Source of the DNA: JAJFFW01 sp965263375
GTDB lineage: Bacteria > Pseudomonadota > Alphaproteobacteria > Caulobacterales > Parvularculaceae
Assembly (NCBI GenBank): GCA_965263375.1
Contig: OZ253669.1
Coordinates: 2,232,001-2,296,000 of the forward strand
DNA: 64,000 bases
Direction: 5' to 3'
The position numbers and the translations under genes were made by a program. The notes below the pieces were generated by a model. That model saw only the letters and a list, made by a program, of their open reading frames with translations. It did not search any database and was not told the origin of the DNA. Within the stretch, counting starts at the first letter, position 1. Each line of letters begins with the position of its first letter. Of the stretch, positions 27,008 to 34,907 are shown one piece after another.

Positions 27008-27259
27008 GTGTCTGAAGAGATCAAAACCGAAGAAAACGCATCCGACGAAACTCGTCGTGCGTTCCTTGCAAAATACGGCCGTATCGCAGCTGTTACACCT
27101 GCTGCGATGACACTAATGCTTTCAACAAGCCTTGAAGCATCTGGTGTTAGCCGTTCTGGCGGTAAGCCAGGCAATCCTAAGAAACGTCGCAAGCGTCGCA
27201 AGAAGCGTCGTGTTCGTCGTCGTCTTATCCGCTTGCTAAAGCGTTACCTAGGCCTCTAG
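27008..27259 (+). CDS. Short cationic peptide precursor 2 with Tat-like/leader N-terminus
   Basis: An 83-residue paralogue of the peptide at 26419. It starts at GTG 27008 behind AAGGGG; the nearby ATG at 27001 is out of frame and hits a stop after four codons. The same DETRRAFLAKYG and STSLEA boundaries sit at the same residue numbers (13-24 and 39-44). Residues 45-83 contain 19 Lys/Arg and no acidic residue, ending RRRLIRLLKRYLGL, an amphipathic-looking cationic tail different from the YKKYFKKWW tail of peptide 1. Arg codons are almost all CGT/CGC, suggesting strong expression. It has its own terminator. Function unknown; a cationic antimicrobial, a nucleic-acid- or lipid-binding peptide, or a kinase/nucleotidyltransferase substrate are options. 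Confidence 0.82.
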   Translation: MSEEIKTEENASDETRRAFLAKYGRIAAVTPAAMTLMLSTSLEASGVSRSGGKPGNPKKRRKRRKKRRVRRRLIRLLKRYLGL

Positions 27260-27319
27260 GCAAGACAGTAGTCACATCACTCAAGTCTTACTTGGGGGTA
27301 TGACTACAAAAGAAGATCA

Positions 27320-27353
27320 AGCCTGTGTGCTTTTGCGCGCAGGCTTTTTCTTT
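27320..27353 (+). terminator. Intrinsic terminator after peptide gene 2
   Basis: An 11-base-pair stem (AGCCTGTGTGC against GCGCGCAGGCT, two G-U pairs), loop TTTT, then TTTTCTTT. It lies 60 bases after the peptide 2 stop. Confidence 0.88.
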
Positions 27354-27401
27354 GCGCAATTTCATCCGCAGAGCAGAGTTCCCACGCCCTATGGCGCACC
27401 A

Positions 27402-27425
27402 TTACAACGTTTTAAGCTGTTGTAA
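27402..27425. promoter_or_regulatory. Inverted repeat TTACAAC/GTTGTAA in the 27354-27723 gap
   Basis: A perfect seven-base inverted repeat with a ten-base spacer, spaced like a two-turn operator. The 370-base gap between the terminator and the protease gene contains no convincing gene. Confidence 0.3.
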
Positions 27426-27581
27426 CGGCGCGTTGTCGATGATCTTCCAGCCTCTAAAATCTGTAAAAATGGGCGGCTAAACCCTATTTGCCAGCGAATG
27501 CAACCAGCTCAGCTCGGTCAAATTTCAATTAGAATTCAGCGCCTTAAAAGAATATCTGCAAGAATCAGGATTAATTGCATC

Positions 27582-27604
27582 TTGCGTTTCAAAATGAAAC
27601 GCAA
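27582..27604. promoter_or_regulatory. Inverted repeat upstream of the protease-transglutaminase-ligase operon
   Basis: TTGCGTTTCA, three bases, and its exact complement: a perfect ten-base inverted repeat, 120 bases before the protease start. No T-tract, so an operator is more likely than a terminator. Regulator unknown. Confidence 0.4.
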
Positions 27605-27723
27605 CCTGCCGAATTCTCTCCCCAGGCCCCAAGCGACAGATTGCTTCTATCCAAGGCGCTTGAGGTGAGATGGGGAAATACCTATACGACCAGATGTTAA
27701 CCAATACACGGGAAAGTTTTTGG

Positions 27724-28239
27724 ATGAAATTCGCTTTTGCTGCACTTTTGATAGCCCTAATGGCGGCACACCCTGCCTGGGCGGAAACGCCGCGCGGTCC
27801 GGTGATTGAGCTTGGCTATGTCGAGAATGTTCGTATCGGCAAGCTTGGCCTTGAGATGAAAGCAAAATTAGATACTGGCGCGGATACAAGCTCCGTACGG
27901 GCGCGCGACGTGGATATCTACAAACGTGGCGAACGCGACCATTGGGTCCGCTTTCGCCTTGTTGGGAAAGACGGCCGGTCAATACGCTATGACAAGAACG
28001 TCATTCGTTTTGTCCATATAAAAGCAAAAAAAGGCGGGACCATCCGGCGCCCTGTCATTAACATGCCGCTCTGCGTCGGCGGAGTGTGGGCCCTTGCAGA
28101 AGTAAACTTAGCAGACCGCAAAGACTTCGAATTTGAAGTCCTCGTCGGACGAGAATTTCTTGCCAACCGCATCCTGGTTAATTCAGGAAAAGCTTTCGCC
28201 GCTGATGAAATCTGCGGTGATTATAAAAAAGCGGAATAA
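27724..28239 (+). CDS. Secreted retropepsin-like protease, PF05618 (RimK-associated) family
   Basis: A 171-residue protein with a signal peptide (KFAFAALLIALMAAHPAWA, cleavage before ETP). The core motif KLDTGADTSSVRA is the single Asp active site of the retropepsin-like 'ATP-dependent zinc protease' family. EFEVLVGREFLANRILVNSGKAF is the second conserved block. The Met at 27724 is preferred over 27670 because it starts the signal peptide. It is the first gene of a three-gene operon with a membrane inactive transglutaminase (five-base gap) and an ATP-grasp ligase. The trio is conserved across proteobacteria and is thought to work on Glu-type peptide tails in the periplasm or envelope; the substrate is not known. 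Confidence 0.85.
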   Translation: MKFAFAALLIALMAAHPAWAETPRGPVIELGYVENVRIGKLGLEMKAKLDTGADTSSVRARDVDIYKRGERDHWVRFRLVGKDGRSIRYDKNVIRFVHIKAKKGGTIRRPVINMPLCVGGVWALAEVNLADRKDFEFEVLVGREFLANRILVNSGKAFAADEICGDYKKAE

Positions 28240-28244
28240 ACCCC

Positions 28245-29789
28245 ATGGGCCGTTTTGGACATGCCAGCATATTGGGACTGTTTTTAATCGTAACTGGCGT
28301 CGCCATTTTCACGATCAAAACAGCCATGCTTGGATACCCTGTGAATGAGGGAGAAACGGCCCCCGTATGGGATCTGGAATTATACATTGAATTTGAAGGC
28401 CGTAATGAGCCCGCTCGTATAGAGACCTTTTTGCCTGTGCGTGATGTCGCCCGCGGTGTTACGGCCGAACAATTCTATAATGGTCCGTTTGGGCTTGGCG
28501 TGATTGATCAAGAGCAAACAGGCAATCGTAAGGCCGTGTGGACTTATCGGTACCCGGATAATAAAAAGGTTTTAAGATACGCCGCCCGCACCAGCGGGGA
28601 AACGACAGCAACCCCCTTCCCGCAAAGCTTCCGCGATGAAAAGCCTGAGGGCGTCGCCTTTGAAGCGGACCCTATCAAACGCCAAGCCTTTATTATTTGG
28701 ACAGGCAATATCCGCCAACGCTCAGCTGATAATAGATCTTTCGCCGACTTAACGTTGCAGGCCGTGTTTGAAAAAACCGCTGGCGGCGACGGTAATATCG
28801 ACGAACTTGACGTCTTGCTTGGAAACGATAAATCAACCCGCGCCCGCCTAGAACTTGCACGACGCGCCATGCAGGCGCAAGGCGTGCCAGCCCGCGTCGT
28901 GAATGGTGTTTACCTTGGCGATTCATCACGCCGCGAACAAATCAAACATTGGATAGAATATCATATCGATGGTCGCGATTATCGATATTTCCCGGCGGGC
29001 GCGCCGCGCCGCTATCTGCCAATGTGGTATGGCGTTGAACATTTGATCAACGCTCAAGGTGTTGACCGACTTGATGTAAAAGTCGGCCTGCAACGTCGCA
29101 CCGAAGCAAGCGTAGACGCCGCCCGCGGCCGTGAAGGCCGGGTCGCCGCCTTTGGCCGCGCCGTTGGTTTTGACGAGCTGCCGCTAACGACACAGCTTGT
29201 CTATCAAGTCTTGGTGACCATTCCCGTGGGCATCACAATTTTGGTCTTCTTACGCCAGTTTGTGGGAATACAAACAATCGGCACTTTTATGCCGGTTTTG
29301 ATCGGCATCGCCTTTCGCGAAACGGCCCTTATCAACGGCCTTGCTCTTTTCACTCTCCTCATCGCCTTAGGTTTGGCGCTTCGGTTTTATTTAGAACGTT
29401 TGCAACTATTACTTGTCCCCCGTCTAGCCGTGGTCTTGGTTTTTATTGTCATTGTTATGGCTGGCGTCACAATTTTCATGGGCGCTTATAATCAGTCAGT
29501 TGGTCTTTCAATCTCCCTTTTCCCCATGGTAATCGTTGCGATGACAATTGAACGCATGTCGATTGTGTGGGAGGAAACCTCTGCCGGAGAAGCGGTGAAA
29601 CAAGGGCTCGGCAGTCTCGCTGTCGCTAGCCTGTCATATATCGTCATGAGCAATTCACATGTCGAATATCTAATGTTTCAATTCCCCGAATTACTCTTGG
29701 CGCTTATGGGTCTTTGCGTTTTAATGGGTCGGTACACAGGTCTACGCCTTTCTGAGATTTGGCGTTTCCGTCCATTGGTGGGTGGCTAA
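28245..29789 (+). CDS. Inactive transglutaminase fused to seven transmembrane helices
   Basis: A 514-residue membrane protein. One N-terminal helix (about 9-29) is followed by an extracytoplasmic region to about 305, then a seven-helix C-terminal bundle (about 310-505) that includes IPVGITILVFLRQFVGIQTIGTFMPVLIGIAF. The soluble part carries a transglutaminase-like segment, LELARRAMQAQGVPARVVNGVYLGD...KHWIEYHIDGRDYRYFP. The catalytic Cys region is not conserved, which fits the 'inactive transglutaminase fused to 7TM' families (PF14400/PF14402). Probable scaffold or receptor for the protease and ligase of the same operon. Confidence 0.88.
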   Translation: MGRFGHASILGLFLIVTGVAIFTIKTAMLGYPVNEGETAPVWDLELYIEFEGRNEPARIETFLPVRDVARGVTAEQFYNGPFGLGVIDQEQTGNRKAVWTYRYPDNKKVLRYAARTSGETTATPFPQSFRDEKPEGVAFEADPIKRQAFIIWTGNIRQRSADNRSFADLTLQAVFEKTAGGDGNIDELDVLLGNDKSTRARLELARRAMQAQGVPARVVNGVYLGDSSRREQIKHWIEYHIDGRDYRYFPAGAPRRYLPMWYGVEHLINAQGVDRLDVKVGLQRRTEASVDAARGREGRVAAFGRAVGFDELPLTTQLVYQVLVTIPVGITILVFLRQFVGIQTIGTFMPVLIGIAFRETALINGLALFTLLIALGLALRFYLERLQLLLVPRLAVVLVFIVIVMAGVTIFMGAYNQSVGLSISLFPMVIVAMTIERMSIVWEETSAGEAVKQGLGSLAVASLSYIVMSNSHVEYLMFQFPELLLALMGLCVLMGRYTGLRLSEIWRFRPLVGG

Positions 29790-29790
29790 G

Positions 29791-30801
29791 ATGTTTCGCG
29801 CATATCAAGAATTACGGAAAAAAGGCGTAATCGGCATTAATGAGCGGAATGTTTGCTATGCAAACGCTCTTAACCCGCGCAGGCTTCTTGTGCGCGTTAA
29901 TGACAAAGTGATTACAAAGGCCCTCGCGCAAGAAGCGGGCATCCCGACACCGGCGCTTTATGGTGTGATTGAAAATGCCCATGACATGCGCGCCCTGCCC
30001 CAGATGGCGAATCATGAGGAGGGCTTTGTTGTAAAACCGGCCCATGGTTCCCAAGGCAAAGGCATTTTGGTCATCGATCGCCCCTTGGGCGGCTCTTGGC
30101 GCTTGTCATCGGGCAAACGGGTAACAGAACGCGACCTGCGCTATCATATCAACAACCTTATCTCGGGCATGTATTCGCTTGGCGGCCGTCCAGATAAAGC
30201 AATGATTGAATATCGCGTTAAGTTCGACGATGTGTTTAGCCATATCTCCTTTAAAGGCGTGCCGGATATTCGCGTTATCGTTTTAAAAGGCATTCCTGTA
30301 TTTGCCATGCTGCGCGTGCCGACATCAGCGTCGGACGGCAAAGCAAACCTGCACAAGGGCGGCGTTGGCGTTGGCGTCAATATCGTCACGGGGCGAACGA
30401 CTGCTGCAATGCAGCATGACAATCTAATTGACACACACCCGGACACCGCCCAACCGCTAGCGGGCATAGAAATTCCTTACTGGGATGAAATTTTGCTCAT
30501 GGCGTCTCGCTCTTATGACGTCACGCAACTTGGCTATATCGGTGTTGATATCGTCCTCGACAAAAAACGCGGCCCGCTTTTATTGGAATTAAACGGTCGT
30601 CCTGGCATTTCAATCCAAATTGCAAATCGCTTTGGCATGCGCTACTTACTACAAAACGCGATGGCCCGCGCCGACGAAACCCACAACGCCGCCGCGCGCG
30701 TACAAATTGCGAAAACTCTTCATGGCGGCGGGCGTAGCGATGATCTTGACTCCCACATTATCGCTTTGCGCCCGCTAAATAAGCTAAACGCCGCCGAATA
30801 A
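29791..30801 (+). CDS. ATP-grasp alpha-L-glutamate ligase-like protein (RimK-related)
   Basis: A 336-residue ATP-grasp enzyme (PF14397-like). ATP-binding and catalytic features are VNDKVITKALAQEAGIPTPALYG, VVKPAHGSQGKGILVI, PDIRVIVLKGIPVFAMLRVP and LGYIGVDIVLDKKRGPLLLELNGRPGISIQIAN (metal-binding Glu and Asn). The start is at ATG 29791 with GGTGG upstream, two bases past the previous stop; GTG 29782 is an alternative. The family name 'alpha-L-glutamate ligase-like' reflects similarity to RimK; acceptor unknown. Last gene of the trio. ung follows 17 bases later and may be cotranscribed. Confidence 0.88.
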   Translation: MFRAYQELRKKGVIGINERNVCYANALNPRRLLVRVNDKVITKALAQEAGIPTPALYGVIENAHDMRALPQMANHEEGFVVKPAHGSQGKGILVIDRPLGGSWRLSSGKRVTERDLRYHINNLISGMYSLGGRPDKAMIEYRVKFDDVFSHISFKGVPDIRVIVLKGIPVFAMLRVPTSASDGKANLHKGGVGVGVNIVTGRTTAAMQHDNLIDTHPDTAQPLAGIEIPYWDEILLMASRSYDVTQLGYIGVDIVLDKKRGPLLLELNGRPGISIQIANRFGMRYLLQNAMARADETHNAAARVQIAKTLHGGGRSDDLDSHIIALRPLNKLNAAE

Positions 30802-30818
30802 GACGACCAATATAACGC

Positions 30819-31499
30819 ATGCGCTTTCCATCATCTCTACAAGATCCCACCTGGAATGATTACCTTCACCAGGAGTTGGAAAAACCTTATATGATTGGGT
30901 TAGGTGATTTTTTGGTCACCCGTGACAATGAAGACGCCGCAATATATCCGCCTAAGGATGATACTTTTCGCGCCCTTGAATTAACCCATTTTGCAGATGT
31001 TAAAGTCGTCATCTTAGGCCAAGACCCCTATCACGGGCCAGGCCAAGCCATGGGGCTAGCCTTTTCCGTTCCAATAGGGGTGAAACAACCGCCTTCTTTG
31101 CGCAATATCCTAAAAGAGATGCACACAGATATTGGCGGCGACGAGGTCGGCCATGGCGACTTAACGAGCTGGGCCGAACAAGGGGTTTTACTGCTGAACA
31201 CTGCCCTTACTGTCGAGGACGGCAAAGCCGGCGCACATAGCAAAAAGGGTTGGGCGGAGTTTACGGACGGCATCATTAAAAAATTAAGTGAACGAGGCGA
31301 TATTGTCTTTATTCTTTGGGGCGCGCACGCGCAAAAGAAACGAGACTATATTGATGCAAATAGAAATTGCATATTAGAAGCGCCTCACCCATCCCCGCTT
31401 TCCGCTCATCGGGGATTCTTTGGTTCGAAACCGTTCTCTCAAACCAATGCCTATCTTAAAGCCAAAAACATAAAAGAAGTTGATTGGGCCGCGCTTTAA
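30819..31499 (+). CDS. ung: Uracil-DNA glycosylase, family 1
   Basis: A 226-residue DNA repair enzyme. All family 1 motifs are present: catalytic water-activating GQDPYHGPGQAMGLAFSVP, PPSLRNI, LLLNTALTVEDGKAGAH, FILWGAHAQKK, and the DNA-intercalation loop HPSPLSAHRGFFG with the catalytic His. Normal length. It converges with the ribokinase gene, 13 bases apart. Confidence 0.97.
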   Translation: MRFPSSLQDPTWNDYLHQELEKPYMIGLGDFLVTRDNEDAAIYPPKDDTFRALELTHFADVKVVILGQDPYHGPGQAMGLAFSVPIGVKQPPSLRNILKEMHTDIGGDEVGHGDLTSWAEQGVLLLNTALTVEDGKAGAHSKKGWAEFTDGIIKKLSERGDIVFILWGAHAQKKRDYIDANRNCILEAPHPSPLSAHRGFFGSKPFSQTNAYLKAKNIKEVDWAAL

Positions 31500-31512
31500 A
31501 CCAAGCCAAGGC

Positions 31513-32370
31513 TTACTTAGCAAGAAACGCATCGACCTGCGCCCTGGTTGGCGTTGCGGCCTGGGCGCCTAACCGGGTTGTTGCAAGCGCCCCGCAAGCA
31601 CAAGCGCGCGTTAACGCGTCTTGCGCAGACAAGCCTTCCATTAACGATACCATCAGCCCACCGACGAAACAATCCCCTGCTCCAGTTGTGTCAATAGCAT
31701 CAACTTTTGGCGGCGCTGCGCGGGCGATCTCCTCTCCCTTATTAAACAAGACAGCGCCTTTAGCGCCAAGGGTTAAGGCGATAAACCCCTTATAGGTTTT
31801 CAATTGCTCAGCATAAAATGAATGCTCAACCTCATTCACAATAATCAAATCGGCGCGCTGGATCATTTCTTGACTCAAACACCGCACAGGCGCGGCGTTA
31901 AGCCCAAAAAATATGTCATTATTGGAAACTGCCGCAGCGATCGTTTCACTCGCCACTTCTAACTGTGCAATAATAGCATCCGCCTTTATCACCGGCAGAT
32001 GATTTGTTGAAAATTCTCCATTTGCGCCGGCGGCAACAGCAATTTGATTTTCACCCGCATCATCGACATTAATAAAAGCGGCCCCAGTTTTTACATCCTT
32101 TAATCGCCGTATGCCATCGAGATTAATGCCGTCAGCTTTTAAGTTGAGCAACGCTTCGTCTGCATACGCATCCTCGCCAACACAAGCGAACATTTGAACA
32201 TTCGCCCCTAAGCGCTGCGCAGCCAGCGCTTGATTTGCGCCCTTCCCGCCAGGGGTAGTAAAAAATTCACCGCCCCCAATGGTTTCCCCCGCGGTCGGCA
32301 GACGCGCAGTGCGCACCACAAAGTCCAGATTGACAGACCCCACAACCGCTATTGAAACATTTTTCGTCAT
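31513..32370 (-). CDS. rbsK: Ribokinase, PfkB family
   Basis: A 285-residue sugar kinase. Diagnostic blocks are VVGSVNLDFVVRTARLPTAGETIGG, GGKGANQALAAQRLGA, LTLGAKGAVLF and the catalytic DTTGAGDCFVGG with its Asp base. It follows a nucleoside hydrolase gene by ten bases, so it most likely phosphorylates the ribose released by that enzyme (nucleoside salvage). Confidence 0.92.
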   Translation of the reverse strand: MTKNVSIAVVGSVNLDFVVRTARLPTAGETIGGGEFFTTPGGKGANQALAAQRLGANVQMFACVGEDAYADEALLNLKADGINLDGIRRLKDVKTGAAFINVDDAGENQIAVAAGANGEFSTNHLPVIKADAIIAQLEVASETIAAAVSNNDIFFGLNAAPVRCLSQEMIQRADLIIVNEVEHSFYAEQLKTYKGFIALTLGAKGAVLFNKGEEIARAAPPKVDAIDTTGAGDCFVGGLMVSLMEGLSAQDALTRACACGALATTRLGAQAATPTRAQVDAFLAK

Positions 32371-32380
32371 TGGCGCCTGC

Positions 32381-33325
32381 TTATTGATACCGCGCTAGAT
32401 GGTCGATAATCATCGCAAAAAACTGCTCCTTAGCCACCTCATGAGCCCACAGTACATTTTTGGGCAGCTTCAACTCATCCCAAAAATCAACCGCGGTGTG
32501 ACCCATAGTAAGCTCAGATTGCGTTTCGATCCGCACATTGCAATGCTTTACAGAAAATAAGTCGGGTTTAAGCAAATATGCAATTGTACACGGATCATGC
32601 AGGGGCGCGCCCAAAAACCCATATTTGTCAGCATCGAAAAACTCATAATTTTGCAATAACGCGCACGCCGCACCCGCTGCTTTTGAAGGCAACGCCTTTA
32701 TTTTTTCAACCACCTCAGGCGAGGTGATAACCTGATGCGTAACATCCAGCCCCATGGCGACAATGGGGCGGCCGCATTCAAAAACAATATGAGCCGCATG
32801 AGGATCAACATAAATGTTATATTCCGCCGAAGGGGTAACGTTCCCCCCTTCTCGCATAGCCCCGCCCATTAGAACGATTTCTTTTATCTTAGGCAAAACA
32901 TCCGGCGCCCGCAAAAACAAGTGAGCGATATTCGTCAGTGGCCCGGTTGGAACAAGCGTAATCTCGTCATGTTTGGCGGCCCGCAAGGTTTCCAACATAA
33001 AATCAACGCCATGCTTTGGCTGAAGCTTAATGGAGGGCTCATAAATGTCGACCCCATTGATGCCTTCGCGCCCATGAACGTGATCGGCAATTTCAAGCTT
33101 ACGCAGCATTGGGCTATCATATCCTGCAAAGACCGGCACATCATCACGCCCAGCAATGTCACATATGATGCGGGCGTTGCGTGATGTTTTTTCCAAGCCG
33201 ACATTTCCGGCAACCGTCACAATGCCAAGAATATCCAAAACTTCCGGCGCCGATAACGCCAAAAGTAACATAAGCGCATCATCCTGACCAGGATCACAAT
33301 CAATGATAATTTTTCTTTTCGCCAT
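32381..33325 (-). CDS. Inosine-uridine preferring nucleoside hydrolase
   Basis: A 314-residue N-ribohydrolase (IUNH family). The calcium-binding DCDPGQDDALML motif is at the N-terminus. LVPTGPLTNIAHLF, EYNIYVDPHAAHIVF, and the late APLHDPCTIAYLL with its His/Asp pair follow. It splits nucleosides into base and ribose; substrate range cannot be told from sequence. It is translated just upstream of rbsK in the same operon. Confidence 0.93.
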   Translation of the reverse strand: MAKRKIIIDCDPGQDDALMLLLALSAPEVLDILGIVTVAGNVGLEKTSRNARIICDIAGRDDVPVFAGYDSPMLRKLEIADHVHGREGINGVDIYEPSIKLQPKHGVDFMLETLRAAKHDEITLVPTGPLTNIAHLFLRAPDVLPKIKEIVLMGGAMREGGNVTPSAEYNIYVDPHAAHIVFECGRPIVAMGLDVTHQVITSPEVVEKIKALPSKAAGAACALLQNYEFFDADKYGFLGAPLHDPCTIAYLLKPDLFSVKHCNVRIETQSELTMGHTAVDFWDELKLPKNVLWAHEVAKEQFFAMIIDHLARYQ

Positions 33326-33366
33326 TTTAATTCTGAAGACGGCAATAGCCCCCTACCCCTTAACAA

Positions 33367-34431
33367 CTAACCCCATTTCGGACGAATAGTCCAAGAGCCC
33401 GCGGTGGACACGACCTTGCCGCCAACCCCTAATTTAAAACGAGCGATGCCTGGCGTCATATCTGTTTCAACCCCGCCCAGATCAAGGGTGCGCACCCCCT
33501 GTTTCTTCAGCTCACAGATCGCCTGCCACATGATGAGGTTGTGGACGCTGCGCGCTTTGCCCTCCTCATTCGACCACCCGATATGATACGTCGCCCCCTG
33601 GCCATGAATAAGGAAGAGCATCCCGCCAATTCGTTCTGATCCTGATTTTGCTTCATACGCCAGAATGCTTTTTTTCCCAGCCGCCAAAAAATAAGCAGGC
33701 ACGAGGGCGACATTAGAAGAACGATGCCCGATTGATCGCATTAACGCCGCATCTTTATCTAGCAGCCAGGCAAATTTATCCGGGCGGCGCCCCAAGCGAG
33801 AAACAGTAAAATTTTCTTTTTCAGCCGCTTTTAGACGATTGCGCCATTTCCCGTTAAACCCTTTACGGATGGTTTCTTCATCATCAGAAAGATCTAACAA
33901 AACCGTATGCGCGCCGGTGTAAATCCGCTTAAATCGCGACCCTTCAAACCCTTCCTCTTCATCCGGTGTAATCAAAACGGCATGAAACCCTTTTGCTGGC
34001 GCACTTTTGTGCAACGCTTCAGCAGCAGCAAGCTTAACCGCCCGGGGAAGGTCTGGCCGCACCCAAACTGGCCCGCGCATCACATGAATCACCGGTAAGA
34101 AGGGATATGTCATATGGCGGATCGCTTGAGCAACGCCGATTAGAGCACCTTGCGCCATAATCTTCGCGCGCAAGACTTTCCCGCCCGTAGCGGCCACAGC
34201 CTCCCCATAGGCGTATGACTGATGATGCGCCCCAAAAGGCGCCGCCGCGAGGGCGGCATCCCAATCTTTTTTGAAGGCGCCAACCTCCGTTTCCCAATCA
34301 GCGCGAACATGTTCAGGCATAGGGACAGGCATTTGCGCGGCGTCAAGCGCCGCATTAAGCCGCTCACTTTCTGCGGTCTTCTGCGCACCTGATTTGGGCG
34401 TCAAAGCTCTAGTTTTTTGCAACGAACTCAT
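33367..34431 (-). CDS. FemAB-like aminoacyltransferase/GNAT-fold protein
   Basis: About 354 residues with tandem GNAT-like folds of the FemAB/PF13480 type. Visible features are AAPFGAHHQSYAYGEAVAATGGKV, VIHVMRGPVWVRPDLP, KGFNGKWRNRLKAAEKENFTV, GGMLFLIHGQGATYHIGWSNEEGKARSVHNLIMWQAI and the closing DLGGVETDMTPGIARFKLGVGG. Relatives add amino acids to peptidoglycan precursors or act in surface-polymer synthesis. The Met at 34431 (SSLQKTRALT) is used; GTG 34482 is an alternative, which would overlap the divergent small membrane-protein gene. It is 41 bases upstream of the nucleoside hydrolase. Confidence 0.82.
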   Translation of the reverse strand: MSSLQKTRALTPKSGAQKTAESERLNAALDAAQMPVPMPEHVRADWETEVGAFKKDWDAALAAAPFGAHHQSYAYGEAVAATGGKVLRAKIMAQGALIGVAQAIRHMTYPFLPVIHVMRGPVWVRPDLPRAVKLAAAEALHKSAPAKGFHAVLITPDEEEGFEGSRFKRIYTGAHTVLLDLSDDEETIRKGFNGKWRNRLKAAEKENFTVSRLGRRPDKFAWLLDKDAALMRSIGHRSSNVALVPAYFLAAGKKSILAYEAKSGSERIGGMLFLIHGQGATYHIGWSNEEGKARSVHNLIMWQAICELKKQGVRTLDLGGVETDMTPGIARFKLGVGGKVVSTAGSWTIRPKWG

Positions 34432-34446
34432 GCAGGAACTAAAGCG

Positions 34447-34641
34447 ATGCTTCGCAAGAAAACGCAAACAATCAGTGGCCACACCTTACCCAGCCCGCGC
34501 ATGACCCGGGCCGGCATGGTTTTGATGCTCACCTATTTCGCTTTGCCGCTTATGACCGTGCTCGTTGCGATTGACATCGTTATGTACTTCCTTCTGCGAT
34601 ACGCCTTTGACGTTTGTTATGGCGTTTGGTGCTGGCTCTAA
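34447..34641 (+). CDS. Small membrane protein, unknown function
   Basis: A 64-residue protein with a basic N-terminus, one long hydrophobic stretch (about 22-53, LMLTYFALPLMTVLVAIDIVMYFLLR) and a closing CYGVWCWL. AGGA lies nine bases upstream of the ATG. Similar tiny proteins ending in a Cys/Trp-rich motif occur in related bacteria as hypothetical proteins, as far as I recall. Divergent from the FemAB-like gene. Confidence 0.6.
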   Translation: MLRKKTQTISGHTLPSPRMTRAGMVLMLTYFALPLMTVLVAIDIVMYFLLRYAFDVCYGVWCWL

Positions 34642-34744
34642 TTACCTAATTATTACAGAACTGCGACAATTCATTCGCGGTTCATCCGCTGCACTGCAAA
34701 AAATGTTATTGACTCACCAGACGAGACATGATGTGCTAACGCAA

Positions 34745-34826
34745 GCTCAAAGATGAGCATAAAAGCGCAGTATGAGGTCTGATTATTAACAGCTCCTGCG
34801 ATCAGCGGCTTCTAACGGTAGAGGCC
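34745..34826 (+). promoter_or_regulatory. Candidate ANTAR (NasT) target: two hexaloop hairpins in the nrtA leader
   Basis: Hairpin 1 (34745-34758) is GCTC / GAGC with loop AAAGAT. Hairpin 2 (34807-34826) is GGCTTCT / AGAGGCC (one G-U pair) with loop AACGGT. Both loops are six bases long with A at position 1 and G at position 4, the consensus of RNA bound by ANTAR proteins such as NasR/NasT. The operon's last genes are nasT and nasS. Stem 1 is short, and no classic terminator with a T-tract follows. The remainder of 34642-34907 shows no gene. Confidence 0.45.
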
Positions 34827-34907
34827 ACTTCGAATTTAACAGCTAAAATTTACGGTCAATTCGCGCACGCCCATGCGTTGCGCCCATCAGTAATGGAGAC
34901 GTTTGAA

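Noticed and set aside
34573..34756. Second frame overlapping the small membrane-protein gene
   Set aside because: Out of frame with the ribosome-site-preceded ATG at 34447 and lacking any membrane or family pattern of its own.
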